Shown here: in pieces, positions 56,413 to 64,000 of the stretch
Layout: each line of letters begins with the position of its first letter
Position numbering within the stretch: the first letter of the stretch is position 1
NCBI GenBank assembly: GCA_963714415.1
Contig: CAVQOL010000002.1
Location: 62,001 to 126,000, forward strand
Direction: 5' to 3'
Length of the DNA: 64,000 nucleotides
DNA from: JAGXRK01 sp963714415
GTDB taxonomy: Bacteria > Bacteroidota > Ignavibacteria > Ignavibacteriales > Ignavibacteriaceae
The notes under the pieces: generated by a model
Database searches by the model: none
The model's input: only the letters and a program-made list of their open reading frames with translations
Told to the model about the DNA's origin: nothing
Translations under genes and position numbers: made by a program

Positions 56413-57402
56413 ATGTTCATTGATTATGCTCAGATTGAAGTTATAGCCGGTAATGGTGGTGATGGCGCTGTTACTTTTCGCAGAGAAAAGTATGTGCCCA
56501 AAGGGGGTCCTTCTGGTGGAAACGGTGGTAATGGTGGTAATATAATTGTCGAAACCGATTCAAACTTTTCAACTCTTCTTGATTTCAGATATAAAAAAAA
56601 GTACAATGCCGCAAAAGGTGCTCCTGGCGCTTCATCATTAAAAGATGGAAAAAATGGTGAAGATATTGTGATAAAACTTCCTCCCGGAACAATAATTAAA
56701 GATGCTGACTCGGGAAAAATCCTTTTCGATCTAAATGTAGAAAATCAAAGATTTGTTTTAGCAAAAGGGGGGCGGGGCGGAAAGGGAAATTCTAATTTTG
56801 CAACTCCTACCAGAAGAGCTCCACGGTTTGCAGAACCGGGTAAACCCGGTGAATCATTAAAAGTAATTCTTGAACTTAAACTAATTGCAGATGTTGGGTT
56901 AGTTGGTTTTCCTAATGCAGGGAAGTCTACTCTTATATCAACCATATCTGCTGCCAGGCCAAAAATTGCCGATTATCCATTTACAACTCTAGAACCAAAT
57001 CTAGGAATAGTAAAATATAAAGATTATCAGGGTTTTACAGTTGCTGATATCCCGGGAATTATCGAAGGCGCTCATGAAGGCAAAGGTCTTGGAATAAAGT
57101 TTCTCAGGCATATTGAACGTACTAAAATTCTTTTGTTTCTTATTGATATTACTTCGGATGATTATCAGAGAGATTTCGATATTTTATACAATGAATTAAA
57201 AAGCTATAGTAAAGTGCTGGTGAAAAAAAATATTATCGTCTCACTTTCAAAATCGGATTTACTTGAAGAGAAAGAAATTATAAAGCTTTCAAAAGCCAAA
57301 ATTAAAAAGATTAAATCCCCGGTTATCATCTTTTCTTCTGCAACTAAATACGGTATTGAAGAATTAATAGATAAGTTATGGATTGCAATTCAAAACACTT
57401 GA
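56413..57402 (+). CDS. obgE: Obg/CgtA GTPase
   Basis: 329 residues. The glycine-rich Obg fold covers 1-157 (KGGPSGGNGGNGGN, GPGGRGG-like KGGRGGKGNSNFATPTRRAP). The G domain has G1 GFPNAGKST, switch regions with YPFTTLEPNLG, G3 DIPGIIEGA, G4 SKSD and G5 SSATKYG. The C-terminal OCT domain is absent, as in many Obg proteins. Role: ribosome assembly (50S) and stress response. Separated by one base from the acidic protein gene, so coexpressed with it. Confidence 0.96.
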   Translation: MFIDYAQIEVIAGNGGDGAVTFRREKYVPKGGPSGGNGGNGGNIIVETDSNFSTLLDFRYKKKYNAAKGAPGASSLKDGKNGEDIVIKLPPGTIIKDADSGKILFDLNVENQRFVLAKGGRGGKGNSNFATPTRRAPRFAEPGKPGESLKVILELKLIADVGLVGFPNAGKSTLISTISAARPKIADYPFTTLEPNLGIVKYKDYQGFTVADIPGIIEGAHEGKGLGIKFLRHIERTKILLFLIDITSDDYQRDFDILYNELKSYSKVLVKKNIIVSLSKSDLLEEKEIIKLSKAKIKKIKSPVIIFSSATKYGIEELIDKLWIAIQNT

Positions 57403-57506
57403 TTATTTAGCCTGTTTTGTTTCCTATAAACAATAAAAAGTTCATAAAATCACTATTTTGAATAGATTAAGGGTGTGTTTATATTTGCAACCTTAAAAAA
57501 CATTGA

Positions 57507-57580
57507 GGCGGGGTAGCTCAGTAGGTTAGAGCAGTGGAATCATAATCCACGTGTCGGGGGTTCGAATCCCTCCCCCGCTA
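57507..57580 (+). tRNA. tRNA-Met (CAT anticodon)
   Basis: A full cloverleaf: acceptor GGCGGGG/CCCCGCT (first pair G-U), D-arm GCTC-AGTAGGTTA-GAGC, anticodon arm GTGGA-ATCATAA-TCCAC with CAT, T-arm GGGGG-TTCGAAT-CCCTC, discriminator A. CCA is not encoded. The first acceptor pair and other positions fit an elongator Met tRNA; Ile2 (lysidine) is the other option. Confidence 0.95.
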
Positions 57581-57598
57581 CTATCAAAGGAGAAAGAT

Positions 57599-57934
57599 AT
57601 GTATTCATTATTAATTATAATTGCGACCATATTAGCAGTACTTTTAATTATTGTAGTGCTTCTTCAATCAAGTAAAGGCGGCGGATTAGCCGGAACTTTT
57701 GGAGGTGCAGGGAATATGGGTTCTATGTTTGGCACCAGAAGAACTACTGATTTCTTGAGTAAGTCTACATGGTGGATTGGTGGAGCTTTGGCAGTTTTGG
57801 CTGTTGTTATCAATTTATTTTTTCTACCCGGTCAATCATCATCTGATCAAAGAAGTGTGATTCAGGAAGGTGGAAGAACAAATTTACCAACTACACCTAC
57901 TGTTCCTCAGCAGCAAGTTCCTCCGACACAATAG
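57599..57934 (+). CDS. secG: preprotein translocase subunit SecG
   Basis: 111 residues from the ATG at 57599, 19 bases after the tRNA (AAAGGAGAAAGAT upstream); longer starts would overlap the tRNA. Two helices (about 3-22 and 55-73) flank the family motif LLQSSKGGGLAGTFGG and MFGTRRTTDFLSK. A Pro/Gln-rich tail (PTTPTVPQQQVPPTQ) follows. It is a small inner-membrane part of the SecYEG channel. Confidence 0.95.
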   Translation: MYSLLIIIATILAVLLIIVVLLQSSKGGGLAGTFGGAGNMGSMFGTRRTTDFLSKSTWWIGGALAVLAVVINLFFLPGQSSSDQRSVIQEGGRTNLPTTPTVPQQQVPPTQ

Positions 57935-57966
57935 TAGTTTTAAATAAAAGTACGTTTATATTTATG

Positions 57967-57997
57967 AAAACCCTGAGAGTTTTTCTTAGGGTTTTTT
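57967..57997. terminator. bidirectional terminator
   Basis: AAAACCCT ... AGGGTTTTTT stem between the convergent secG and PBP4 genes. Confidence 0.75.
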
Positions 57998-59258
57998 ATT
58001 CATTCCACTCAGCAAGTAAAATAATTATTTCATCCTGAATGTTGCGATAAAAACTCCAGCTTCCGCGAGTAAACTCAAACATAATTCCAACGATTAATTC
58101 ATCTCCACCAGAAGTAGTGATGTAACCTGAAATTGAAGTTACTCCATTGAGAGTACCTGTTTTTCCTCTGAAATTATTTTCTGCTGCTGTTCCGGTCATT
58201 CGATTTCGTAAAGTTCCATCAACACCGGCAATGCTTAATGAATTAAAAAAATCATCAAAGTGAACCAGATCGAAATACATTTTTTCGAGTATTCCTGTTA
58301 CTGCACCTAAAGTAACTTGATCAAATCTGGAAATACCTGAACCGTCAACAACAGAAGTTCCATATTTATAAATTCCGTTTGACTCGATGAAGTTTAATAT
58401 GGTTTGCTGGGAGTAAAAAGAGTTACCCTGCTTTCCGCTTGCTTCTGCACCAATTGATTTGAACAATACTTCTGCAAGAAAATTATCACTATTCTTGTTT
58501 ATGACAGAAATAATATCACGAAGTGATGATTTTGATTCTGCAATTAATTTGATTTCGTTTGTCGCAGTTCCACTTTTTGCGGTACCCTTAACAATAATGT
58601 CTTTAATGGAAAGTTTTTCCTTCAATTTACTTGCTGCAAACAGAGGAGGGTCTTTTACATTTGTTGTATAATTTCTGATACGTTTTCTAACTTTGCGTTG
58701 AACTATTGTTTGATTCCGATCCAAGACAAGTGCAGAAATCGGAGGTAACTTTACATTAGCGTTCTCATTCGGTATCCAGTCGTCACGTACGTAAATATCA
58801 TCGAAGTAAGTATCATCACCAATTATATCGCCGGTTATTTCTTTAATTCCGAGCTTAACTAAAACGGAAATCATTTCATTCAAGTCATTATCGGCGAATA
58901 ATGAATTGCCATATCCTTTTATGTAAAGATTGCCATTAATAATTCCATCATTAATATTAAGGTCATCCGTTAGTAGTTTTGTACTGAAGAAATGATCACC
59001 ACCCATAGTTGTTAAAGCCGTTGAAGTCGTAAACAACTTTGTAACAGAAGCAGGAACCATAGACTTTGTGTGATTATCAACAAGTATAGTATCCTGATTT
59101 AACGGATTATAAATCATTATGCTTGTATTTGTGCCTGCAGGTACTTTTCTCAGTATGTTTCTAATCTTGTTAATCAACTCTTCTCTTGATGAAGCATTTA
59201 GAGTAAAAGTGAATCCAAGTAATAATAAAAGTATGAGAGAGAGAATCCTTTTGTTCAT
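57996..59258 (-). CDS. dacB: D-alanyl-D-alanine carboxypeptidase/endopeptidase (PBP4, S13)
   Basis: 420 residues with a signal peptide (to LNAS). Penicillin-binding motifs: S71-V-T-K74 in MVPASVTKLFTTSTAL, S-x-N in NKNSDNFLAEVL, and K-T-G in FRGKTGTLNGV. The large insert between the first two motifs is the mark of S13/PBP4. It trims or cuts peptidoglycan peptide crosslinks in the periplasm. An intact single gene. Confidence 0.95.
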   Translation of the reverse strand: MNKRILSLILLLLLGFTFTLNASSREELINKIRNILRKVPAGTNTSIMIYNPLNQDTILVDNHTKSMVPASVTKLFTTSTALTTMGGDHFFSTKLLTDDLNINDGIINGNLYIKGYGNSLFADNDLNEMISVLVKLGIKEITGDIIGDDTYFDDIYVRDDWIPNENANVKLPPISALVLDRNQTIVQRKVRKRIRNYTTNVKDPPLFAASKLKEKLSIKDIIVKGTAKSGTATNEIKLIAESKSSLRDIISVINKNSDNFLAEVLFKSIGAEASGKQGNSFYSQQTILNFIESNGIYKYGTSVVDGSGISRFDQVTLGAVTGILEKMYFDLVHFDDFFNSLSIAGVDGTLRNRMTGTAAENNFRGKTGTLNGVTSISGYITTSGGDELIVGIMFEFTRGSWSFYRNIQDEIIILLAEWNE

Positions 59259-59402
59259 ATCTGATGAAAAATTTTGATATTTTAGAAAGTTATTTTATTA
59301 AATAAAATTTTTTGGTCGGTGCAAATATAAAGTTAAATTCAGATGTACCGAAATAGAGAAAATTGTTTATTCGTTTTTATTCAATAATTCTAAGTGAGGA
59401 GT

Positions 59403-60263
59403 ATGGCAAAGTATAAAAAAAATAATAAAGCCTACGAGAATCTTGATTTCATAAATTCAGCTAATGGGAGAACAATACGGTTGCTTGCTGAATATCTTGA
59501 ACCGCAGGCAAGATTCAAAAAGCATAAAATTATGGATACGATTGTTTTTTTTGGTTCTGCCAGATTAATGTCCAAACGTAATGCTCAAACAGCTTTAAAT
59601 AAAATTCAAACTGCAAATCCTAAATCCATACCAAATTTTGGCAAAGTATTGCGTCAGGCTCAGCGCTCACTTGAAATGTCCAGATATTATGAAGATGCAG
59701 TTGAACTTTCCAGAAGATTAACCGAGTGGTCAATGAATCTTGAAACAAGTGCAAATCGCTTTATTATTTGCACAGGCGGTGGACCCGGAATTATGGAAGC
59801 TGCCAACAAAGGTGCTAAAAAAGCCGGCGGTTATTCTGTTGGTTTAAATATCAGCATTCCATTTGAACAATTCGTTAATAAGTATGTTACTAAAGATCTT
59901 AGTTTTGAATTTCATTACTTTTTCATGAGAAAATTTTGGTTTGCTTATTTATCAAAAGCGTTAATTGTATTTCCCGGCGGGTTTGGTACTATGGATGAAC
60001 TTTTTGAAATTCTTACACTAATTCAGACAGATAAAATCAGGAAAAAACTTGCTCTTGTTATTTATGATGAAAAATATTGGAAGAGTGTAATAAATTTTGA
60101 AAATCTTATTTATGAAGGTGTGATTAGTGAATCTGATATGAAACGATTTCACTTTTGTAATAATCTTGATGAAGCTTTTGAATTAGTAAAAAATCATCTT
60201 GAAAAATATTTTTTGAAAGAAAAGGAACCGGAAATAATAGAACCTGTAATTCACATCAAGTAA
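59403..60263 (+). CDS. LOG-family protein (TIGR00730 type)
   Basis: 286 residues from the ATG at 59403 after GTGAGGAGT; a GTG three codons upstream is part of that site. Family motifs are ICTGGGPGIMEAANKGAKKA and VFPGGFGTMDELFEIL, with conserved R and E residues for nucleotide ribose-phosphate cleavage (cytokinin-riboside-phosphate phosphoribohydrolase or nucleotide 5'-monophosphate nucleosidase). About 70 extra N-terminal residues mark the longer LOG group. Terminator shared with rpsU. Confidence 0.93.
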   Translation: MAKYKKNNKAYENLDFINSANGRTIRLLAEYLEPQARFKKHKIMDTIVFFGSARLMSKRNAQTALNKIQTANPKSIPNFGKVLRQAQRSLEMSRYYEDAVELSRRLTEWSMNLETSANRFIICTGGGPGIMEAANKGAKKAGGYSVGLNISIPFEQFVNKYVTKDLSFEFHYFFMRKFWFAYLSKALIVFPGGFGTMDELFEILTLIQTDKIRKKLALVIYDEKYWKSVINFENLIYEGVISESDMKRFHFCNNLDEAFELVKNHLEKYFLKEKEPEIIEPVIHIK

Positions 60264-60268
60264 AAAAA

Positions 60269-60292
60269 AAGCCCTCAGAAAGAGGGCTTTTC
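60269..60292. terminator. bidirectional intrinsic terminator
   Basis: AAGCCCTC-AGAAA-GAGGGCTT with an A run before and TTTT after, between the LOG gene and rpsU. Confidence 0.85.
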
Positions 60293-60295
60293 AAT

Positions 60296-60484
60296 TTATA
60301 TAATTTCGGGTCTGTGAGCCCTTCTAATGGCTTTTAACTTTTCCATGCGTTTCTTTATCGAAGGCTTTACGAAGAAAGTTCTTTTCTTAAATTCCTTCAA
60401 CACTCCGGATCTCTCATATTTTTTCTTGAACCTTCTGAGAGCCTTATCGATGGATTCGTTTTCACCTATCTGAATGCCTACCAA
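60296..60484 (-). CDS. rpsU: 30S ribosomal protein S21
   Basis: 62 residues, VGIQIGENESIDKALRRFKK followed by ERSGVLKEFKKR and a basic end (KRMEKLKAIRRAHRPEI). This is the usual short S21, involved in start-site recognition on the 30S subunit. It begins directly after the stop of the upstream zinc-finger gene, so the two are co-translated. Confidence 0.96.
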   Translation of the reverse strand: MVGIQIGENESIDKALRRFKKKYERSGVLKEFKKRTFFVKPSIKKRMEKLKAIRRAHRPEII

Positions 60485-60886
60485 TTAATTCACCTCGCTT
60501 TGTTGGCTTTGTATTGAAATTGATTCAATAAGTTTTTTAATTCCTGATTTTTGAAAATCAACAGTAATTGATTTTTGTCCGTTCGATACAATTTCTTTAG
60601 CAGTTACCAGACCGAAATCATCCCAGCCTTTATGATAAATAGCAGCACCTATTTCGAAACTTTTTTCAGGTGAATATTCAACTGCATTGTCTGTTTCCAT
60701 GTTTTTAGAATTGGTATCTAACATCTGAATCTGAGAAAGATCTATCATTGTCATTTGCTTACATTTTTTGCATTTGCCCCATTTCTTGGTTTCTGATTCG
60801 CCTTCGAACGCAATTTTCACTAATTCCAAAGTTCTTTCAGTACCGCAATACGAACAAAAAGCCTCAACATTTTTTGCTTTAGCCAT
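60485..60886 (-). CDS. zinc-ribbon protein with SH3-like tail, unknown
   Basis: 133 residues. N-terminal C11-x2-C14 (CSYCGT) and C39-x2-C42 (CKKCK) form a zinc ribbon. After an acidic linker, the tail FEIGAAIYHKGWDDFGLVTA ... ITVDFQKSGIKKLIES resembles the small beta domain found in CarD and similar RNA-polymerase binding modules ('YHKxWGxGxV'). Its coupling to rpsU hints at a link to transcription or translation. Function is not established. Confidence 0.78.
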   Translation of the reverse strand: MAKAKNVEAFCSYCGTERTLELVKIAFEGESETKKWGKCKKCKQMTMIDLSQIQMLDTNSKNMETDNAVEYSPEKSFEIGAAIYHKGWDDFGLVTAKEIVSNGQKSITVDFQKSGIKKLIESISIQSQQSEVN

Positions 60887-60958
60887 AATTATCCAATCTT
60901 TTATAAAAACGGATTAGAAATATAGAAATTCACCCGAGAGAAAACAAATTTTGTGGTA

Positions 60959-61417
60959 TTACTTGTCTTTTGAAGTCGGTGTTATCACTAAAACAGGCGT
61001 TTTTGAATATCTTATCACTTTTTCTGCTACACTGCCCAATAAAGTATGCAATATTCCCGTTCTGCCGTGAGTTGCAATCACAATAACATCTATTTTCTTT
61101 TCCTTTGCATATTTGATTATCACTTCGTAATCTACACCTTTTTTAATAACAGGATGTATTTCAACATTTTTTATGCTTTTAATTTTCTCAAGGCAATCTT
61201 TAAGATCATCTTTGGCGTCTTTTTCTATTGAATGAATGATCTTTTCTCTTGAAAGATCCAATGACCGAATTGCAAGAATTGGAGGAGTTTTCTCCAATAC
61301 GTGAAGCAGATGAATTTTCGCTCCGTATTGTTCTGCTAAAACCACAGCATATTCTGCGGCAGCTAAAGAAATTTTACTAAAGTCAGTTGGTAGCAATATG
61401 TTTTTTACTTTGAACAT
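60959..61417 (-). CDS. universal stress protein (UspA family)
   Basis: 152 residues, one Usp domain: ILLPTDFSKISLAAAEYAVV at the start and the ATP-binding-type VIATHGRTGILHTLLGSVAE near residue 112-131 (G-x2-G-x9-G-S type). The ATG follows the stop of the anti-sigma gene with no gap (TAAATG), so it is the last gene of the sigma/anti-sigma operon. Confidence 0.95.
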   Translation of the reverse strand: MFKVKNILLPTDFSKISLAAAEYAVVLAEQYGAKIHLLHVLEKTPPILAIRSLDLSREKIIHSIEKDAKDDLKDCLEKIKSIKNVEIHPVIKKGVDYEVIIKYAKEKKIDVIVIATHGRTGILHTLLGSVAEKVIRYSKTPVLVITPTSKDK

Positions 61418-62256
61418 TTAATTTATCCTGCAAAAATTTTGTGAAATCTCTTCTAATGACGCGTTAGAAACAACAGCGTAAATATTATTATCTGCTTTTG
61501 CCATCAATATAATATAATTATCTGATTCAGCTGTATAACAATTTCCTTGATTAAGAAATGAAAGTAGCTCACTTGTTAATTGAATTATTTCGTTAGTTCG
61601 CAGATATGATTCTTCAACCTGGAAAAGATATACTATTTCACCCTCATCATTTTCATAAACGTGATGAGCGAATTTTTTCCCATGGTCTTCAGAAACAACT
61701 GCTCCAAGTAAATCCCACCCGGGAATTTCAGGAACTAAAGTAGAATATTTTACACCGCTTGACGCAAAAAAGTTTTTAATTTCTTCCGGATTCGAACTTG
61801 TTAATTGAGGGTCAGTCTTCCTTCAATTATATTTTGGAAATTATTTCTTGCCTGAACAAACATATTGTCTTCGCCTAATTGCTCAATTGCAAAATCCTTT
61901 GGCTCAACAATTCCGGGTCTGTTCATAATTATCAAAACTACAGCAAGTACTATTATTATTGCGGTTGAAAAAGAAAATGCCGGTCTGGAAAAAAGTCCGG
62001 TAAAAAAGGGAATCCCCGATTCTGATTTTATTTCTTTCGGTTGAATTTTCTTAAGTACTTTCTTATTTACTTTGTTAGGTGTTTTGTGAAATCGGACTTT
62101 TTCTTTAATTAATTTTTTAACAAGACTTTGCACCATATAGTCATAACGTAAATCAGCATCAGTTTCCATTTGAGAAACAAGCTGATTTTTCAAAGCTTCA
62201 TCGTGAAGTTCATTATCAACCAATGCCGACGTTAAATCTTTACTTATACTTTCCAT
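61418..62256 (-). CDS. anti-sigma factor, one frameshift
   Basis: The first frame (62256-61801) gives an RseA-like N-terminus (LTSALVDNELHDEALKNQLV), a basic linker, a TM helix at about 92-112 and a periplasmic start, then stops after GRLTLN. One missing C in the CCC run at about 61808 restores PQLTSSNPEEIKNFFASSGV, GWDLLGAVVSEDHGKKFAHH and a stop at 61418, giving a full protein of about 279 residues. It should hold the ECF sigma factor (11 bases upstream) at the membrane. The periplasmic domain is the likely sensor part. Confidence 0.85.
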
Positions 62257-62267
62257 CTTAGTCTTAA

Positions 62268-62876
62268 TTATTTTTCATTATTTAAGTAGCCGCGATTTTT
62301 GGCGAAATCATATAATTTAGTAAACATCATTTTTCTTCCTCTATAAATTCTTGAACGAATAGTACCAACGGGAACGTCTATAAAATCTGCAATTTCATCA
62401 TAGACAAATCCTTCAATATCTGCTAATATTACTACTGTTCTAAGATCTTCAGGAAGAGATGTGATGGCTTTGGACAGTTCATCATCTAAAAGATTATCGT
62501 AAATATCTTTTTCGAGATGTGTTCTATCAACGTTTGATGCTTGGATGTTTTCATAAAATTTCTCAATCTCTAAGTAATCGGCTTTATCCGGTCCCTTTGA
62601 ATTTTTTCTAAACGTATTGATATAAGAATTCTTCATGATACGAAATAACCACATCTTGTAGTTAGTTCCTTCTTCAAGTTTATCAAAAAATCTAAATGCT
62701 TTGAGGTAGGTGTCCTGAATCAGATCACTGGCATCACTGCTGTCACCAGTCATTTTCAGTGCAAAATTGTAAAGAGAATCCATATGGGGAATAGCTTCTC
62801 TTTCGAAATCAGCATAAAGCTGTTTCTGCCCGCTACTTTGTACTTCTGCTAATAAAGCCAGTAAAAAATTGAGCAT
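62268..62876 (-). CDS. ECF-type RNA polymerase sigma factor
   Basis: 202 residues. Region 2: IPHMDSLYNFALKMTGDSSD, DLIQDTYLKAFRFFDKLEEG, YKMWLFRIMKNSYINTFRK. Region 4: LPEDLRTVVILADIEGFVYD, EIADFIDVPVGTIRSRIYRG. The hydrophobic start (MLNFLLALLAEV) is unusual for a sigma factor and the true start may be a few residues later, near residue 20. It forms the sigma/anti-sigma/Usp operon. Confidence 0.94.
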   Translation of the reverse strand: MLNFLLALLAEVQSSGQKQLYADFEREAIPHMDSLYNFALKMTGDSSDASDLIQDTYLKAFRFFDKLEEGTNYKMWLFRIMKNSYINTFRKNSKGPDKADYLEIEKFYENIQASNVDRTHLEKDIYDNLLDDELSKAITSLPEDLRTVVILADIEGFVYDEIADFIDVPVGTIRSRIYRGRKMMFTKLYDFAKNRGYLNNEK

Positions 62877-62959
62877 AATACATTTTGTCTTTTTTAAGTA
62901 TAGCTACCGAAAAATTTCTAAGTAATTATAGTAAATCGGTTTTAATATTCAAAGACAAC

Positions 62960-64000
62960 TTATTTGTAGATTATTCCATTCCCTGAGAATTCACGACCAT
63001 TTTGGACTTTTTGTAAAAATCCATTTACTAAAACGTATTCTATTTTTCCATTTTTTAGTAGTACAAAATCTGCGGGAGCCCCAATCCGAAGAAAATTTGT
63101 AGTATCGCTTGTTTCTCTGAATGAAATATTAATTGGAAAATCAGTAAATCTGCCATCAATCGAATCACCCGAAGTAAGCACTGTAAATCCTTTACTGTAA
63201 TAATCGTAAAGGTCTATTGTCTGAATATCTTCTAAGTTGATTTTTTTTTCTGTAAAAACTTTACCCCGCTGAATTTCATATCCCGAAAAATCAAAATCCT
63301 GAAATCCGTAAAAGACAGAAAGATCACCCAAATCCTGAATAGAAGATCTTTTATAAATAGTTTTATCTGTTTTAGAAACGAATTCGATAAAATTAATTGC
63401 GACATCAATTCTTAATTTGTTTCCATTATGATTTAAGGTCAGATTTCTTAATAACAAATCAAAAATATATTTATCATTAAACGGAATTTTGTTGTATGTC
63501 TCTGCTGTTTCATTTTTGTATCCGTCATCAGCAATTTCTTTGAATGCTGAAATCAATAACATAAAATTCAGTTTTCGCAGGAACTGTTTTTCCGGATCAT
63601 TATTCCATCCTCCGGATTCAACAAGTATTGTACTGGTTCCCCATTTCTGAAAGTTATCGCCAAAAGCTCGCGGTTCATAATCATCAGAATATTTTGCTAT
63701 ATGACCGGGAATAAATTTATTCAGCATTTTTGTTAATCTTCCGATAAGAAGAATTGATTTTTCACGAATGGGATCAACATTTTTTTCATAATTAAATGCA
63801 GGTGCAAGAAATGAAATTGCAGCCGACTTAAAGCTATTCCCTACAGAATGGCGAGGATCCTGATCATGCAGATTAAATCCGAAATCTGCTTTTAAACTAT
63901 CAAAAACTTCCTTCAATATTACTGCTTCTGGAGTTTGCTGTCTTTCTGCATCTCTGTTGATATCAATGTGCAAAAGAATTTCTTCGCTCAAATTTTTCTG
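62960..64000 (-). CDS. M14-type zinc carboxypeptidase, 5' end outside window
   Basis: The frame stays open to the window edge; the ATG at 63991 is internal in appearance. Family features: LLHIDINRDAERQQTPEA, GFNLHDQDPRHSVGN, FIPGHIAKYSDDYEPRAFGD and STILVESGGW (catalytic-type Glu region). The end (DFVLLKNGKIEYVLVNGFLQ) resembles an added beta domain. In such proteins the zinc ligands HxxE and H lie partly upstream, so activity cannot be judged here. Probably a periplasmic peptidase. Confidence 0.82.
   Translation of the reverse strand, partial: QKNLSEEILLHIDINRDAERQQTPEAVILKEVFDSLKADFGFNLHDQDPRHSVGNSFKSAAISFLAPAFNYEKNVDPIREKSILLIGRLTKMLNKFIPGHIAKYSDDYEPRAFGDNFQKWGTSTILVESGGWNNDPEKQFLRKLNFMLLISAFKEIADDGYKNETAETYNKIPFNDKYIFDLLLRNLTLNHNGNKLRIDVAINFIEFVSKTDKTIYKRSSIQDLGDLSVFYGFQDFDFSGYEIQRGKVFTEKKINLEDIQTIDLYDYYSKGFTVLTSGDSIDGRFTDFPINISFRETSDTTNFLRIGAPADFVLLKNGKIEYVLVNGFLQKVQNGREFSGNGIIYK

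Noticed and set aside
57551..57598. Longer SecG start
   Set aside because: It would begin inside the tRNA-Met gene; the ATG at 57599 has its own AAGGAG site.

Overview
The window is AT-rich, densely packed bacterial DNA. Several secreted proteins end in a type IX secretion (T9SS) sorting domain with a YPNPFNP motif followed by a 'KIYDxLGxEVxTLV ... SGVYFYxLxAG' stretch. Together with succinate dehydrogenase of the b558 type, an Obg/SecG/PBP4 block and the general codon style, this suggests the Ignavibacteria/Chlorobi side of the Bacteroidota. That placement is inference; no 16S gene is present.

Layout. 1-4.3 kb: a C69 peptidase, then a zinc-finger/LemA/M48 protease cluster. 4.4-19.7 kb: the most unusual part, two divergent arms of a redox-and-signalling supercluster. 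The left (minus) arm carries a TM-tail peptide, a TM-GcvH-like protein, a four-cluster Fe-S protein, a broken NrfD membrane subunit, a Cys-rich GcvH-like protein, a cytochrome-c-type sensor histidine kinase, an NtrC-type sigma54 activator and an archaemetzincin. The right (plus) arm carries a Tat-exported Fe-S protein, an intact NrfD subunit, a 13-haem cytochrome, a second haem-type kinase with a zinc ribbon inserted in its ATPase domain, and two receiver-GcvH fusions. The GcvH-like domains lack a lysine at the aligned lipoyl position. 20-33 kb: a PLP decarboxylase, a small XRE/membrane pair with a clear promoter-operator, and a stretch of frameshifted or truncated genes, several ending in T9SS domains. 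33-41 kb: OsmC, VOC and TetR genes, then a putative outer-membrane-directed ABC operon interrupted by a GxxExxY gene lying between palindromic repeats. 41-50 kb: a TPR protein, a divergent C39-like peptidase/ATP-grasp pair, and a cobalamin riboswitch controlling a BtuB-like receptor and a DUF6580 membrane protein. 50.8-64 kb: succinate dehydrogenase, a very acidic protein upstream of obgE, tRNA-Met, secG, PBP4, LOG, rpsU, an ECF sigma/anti-sigma/Usp operon and an M14 peptidase cut by the window end.

Fourteen or more loci are split by frameshifts while their family signatures continue in another frame. These include sdhA and the B12 receptor, so a good share are probably sequence errors in the assembly. 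The 26-33 kb stretch, with true truncations and joined gene fragments, looks like real decay as well.

How the genes may work together: in the supercluster, NrfD and Fe-S subunits (plus the multihaem cytochrome) would exchange electrons between the menaquinone pool and the periplasm. The haem-type kinases would read periplasmic redox state and signal through the sigma54 activator and the receiver-GcvH proteins. The electron acceptor and the role of the GcvH-like domains are unknown.
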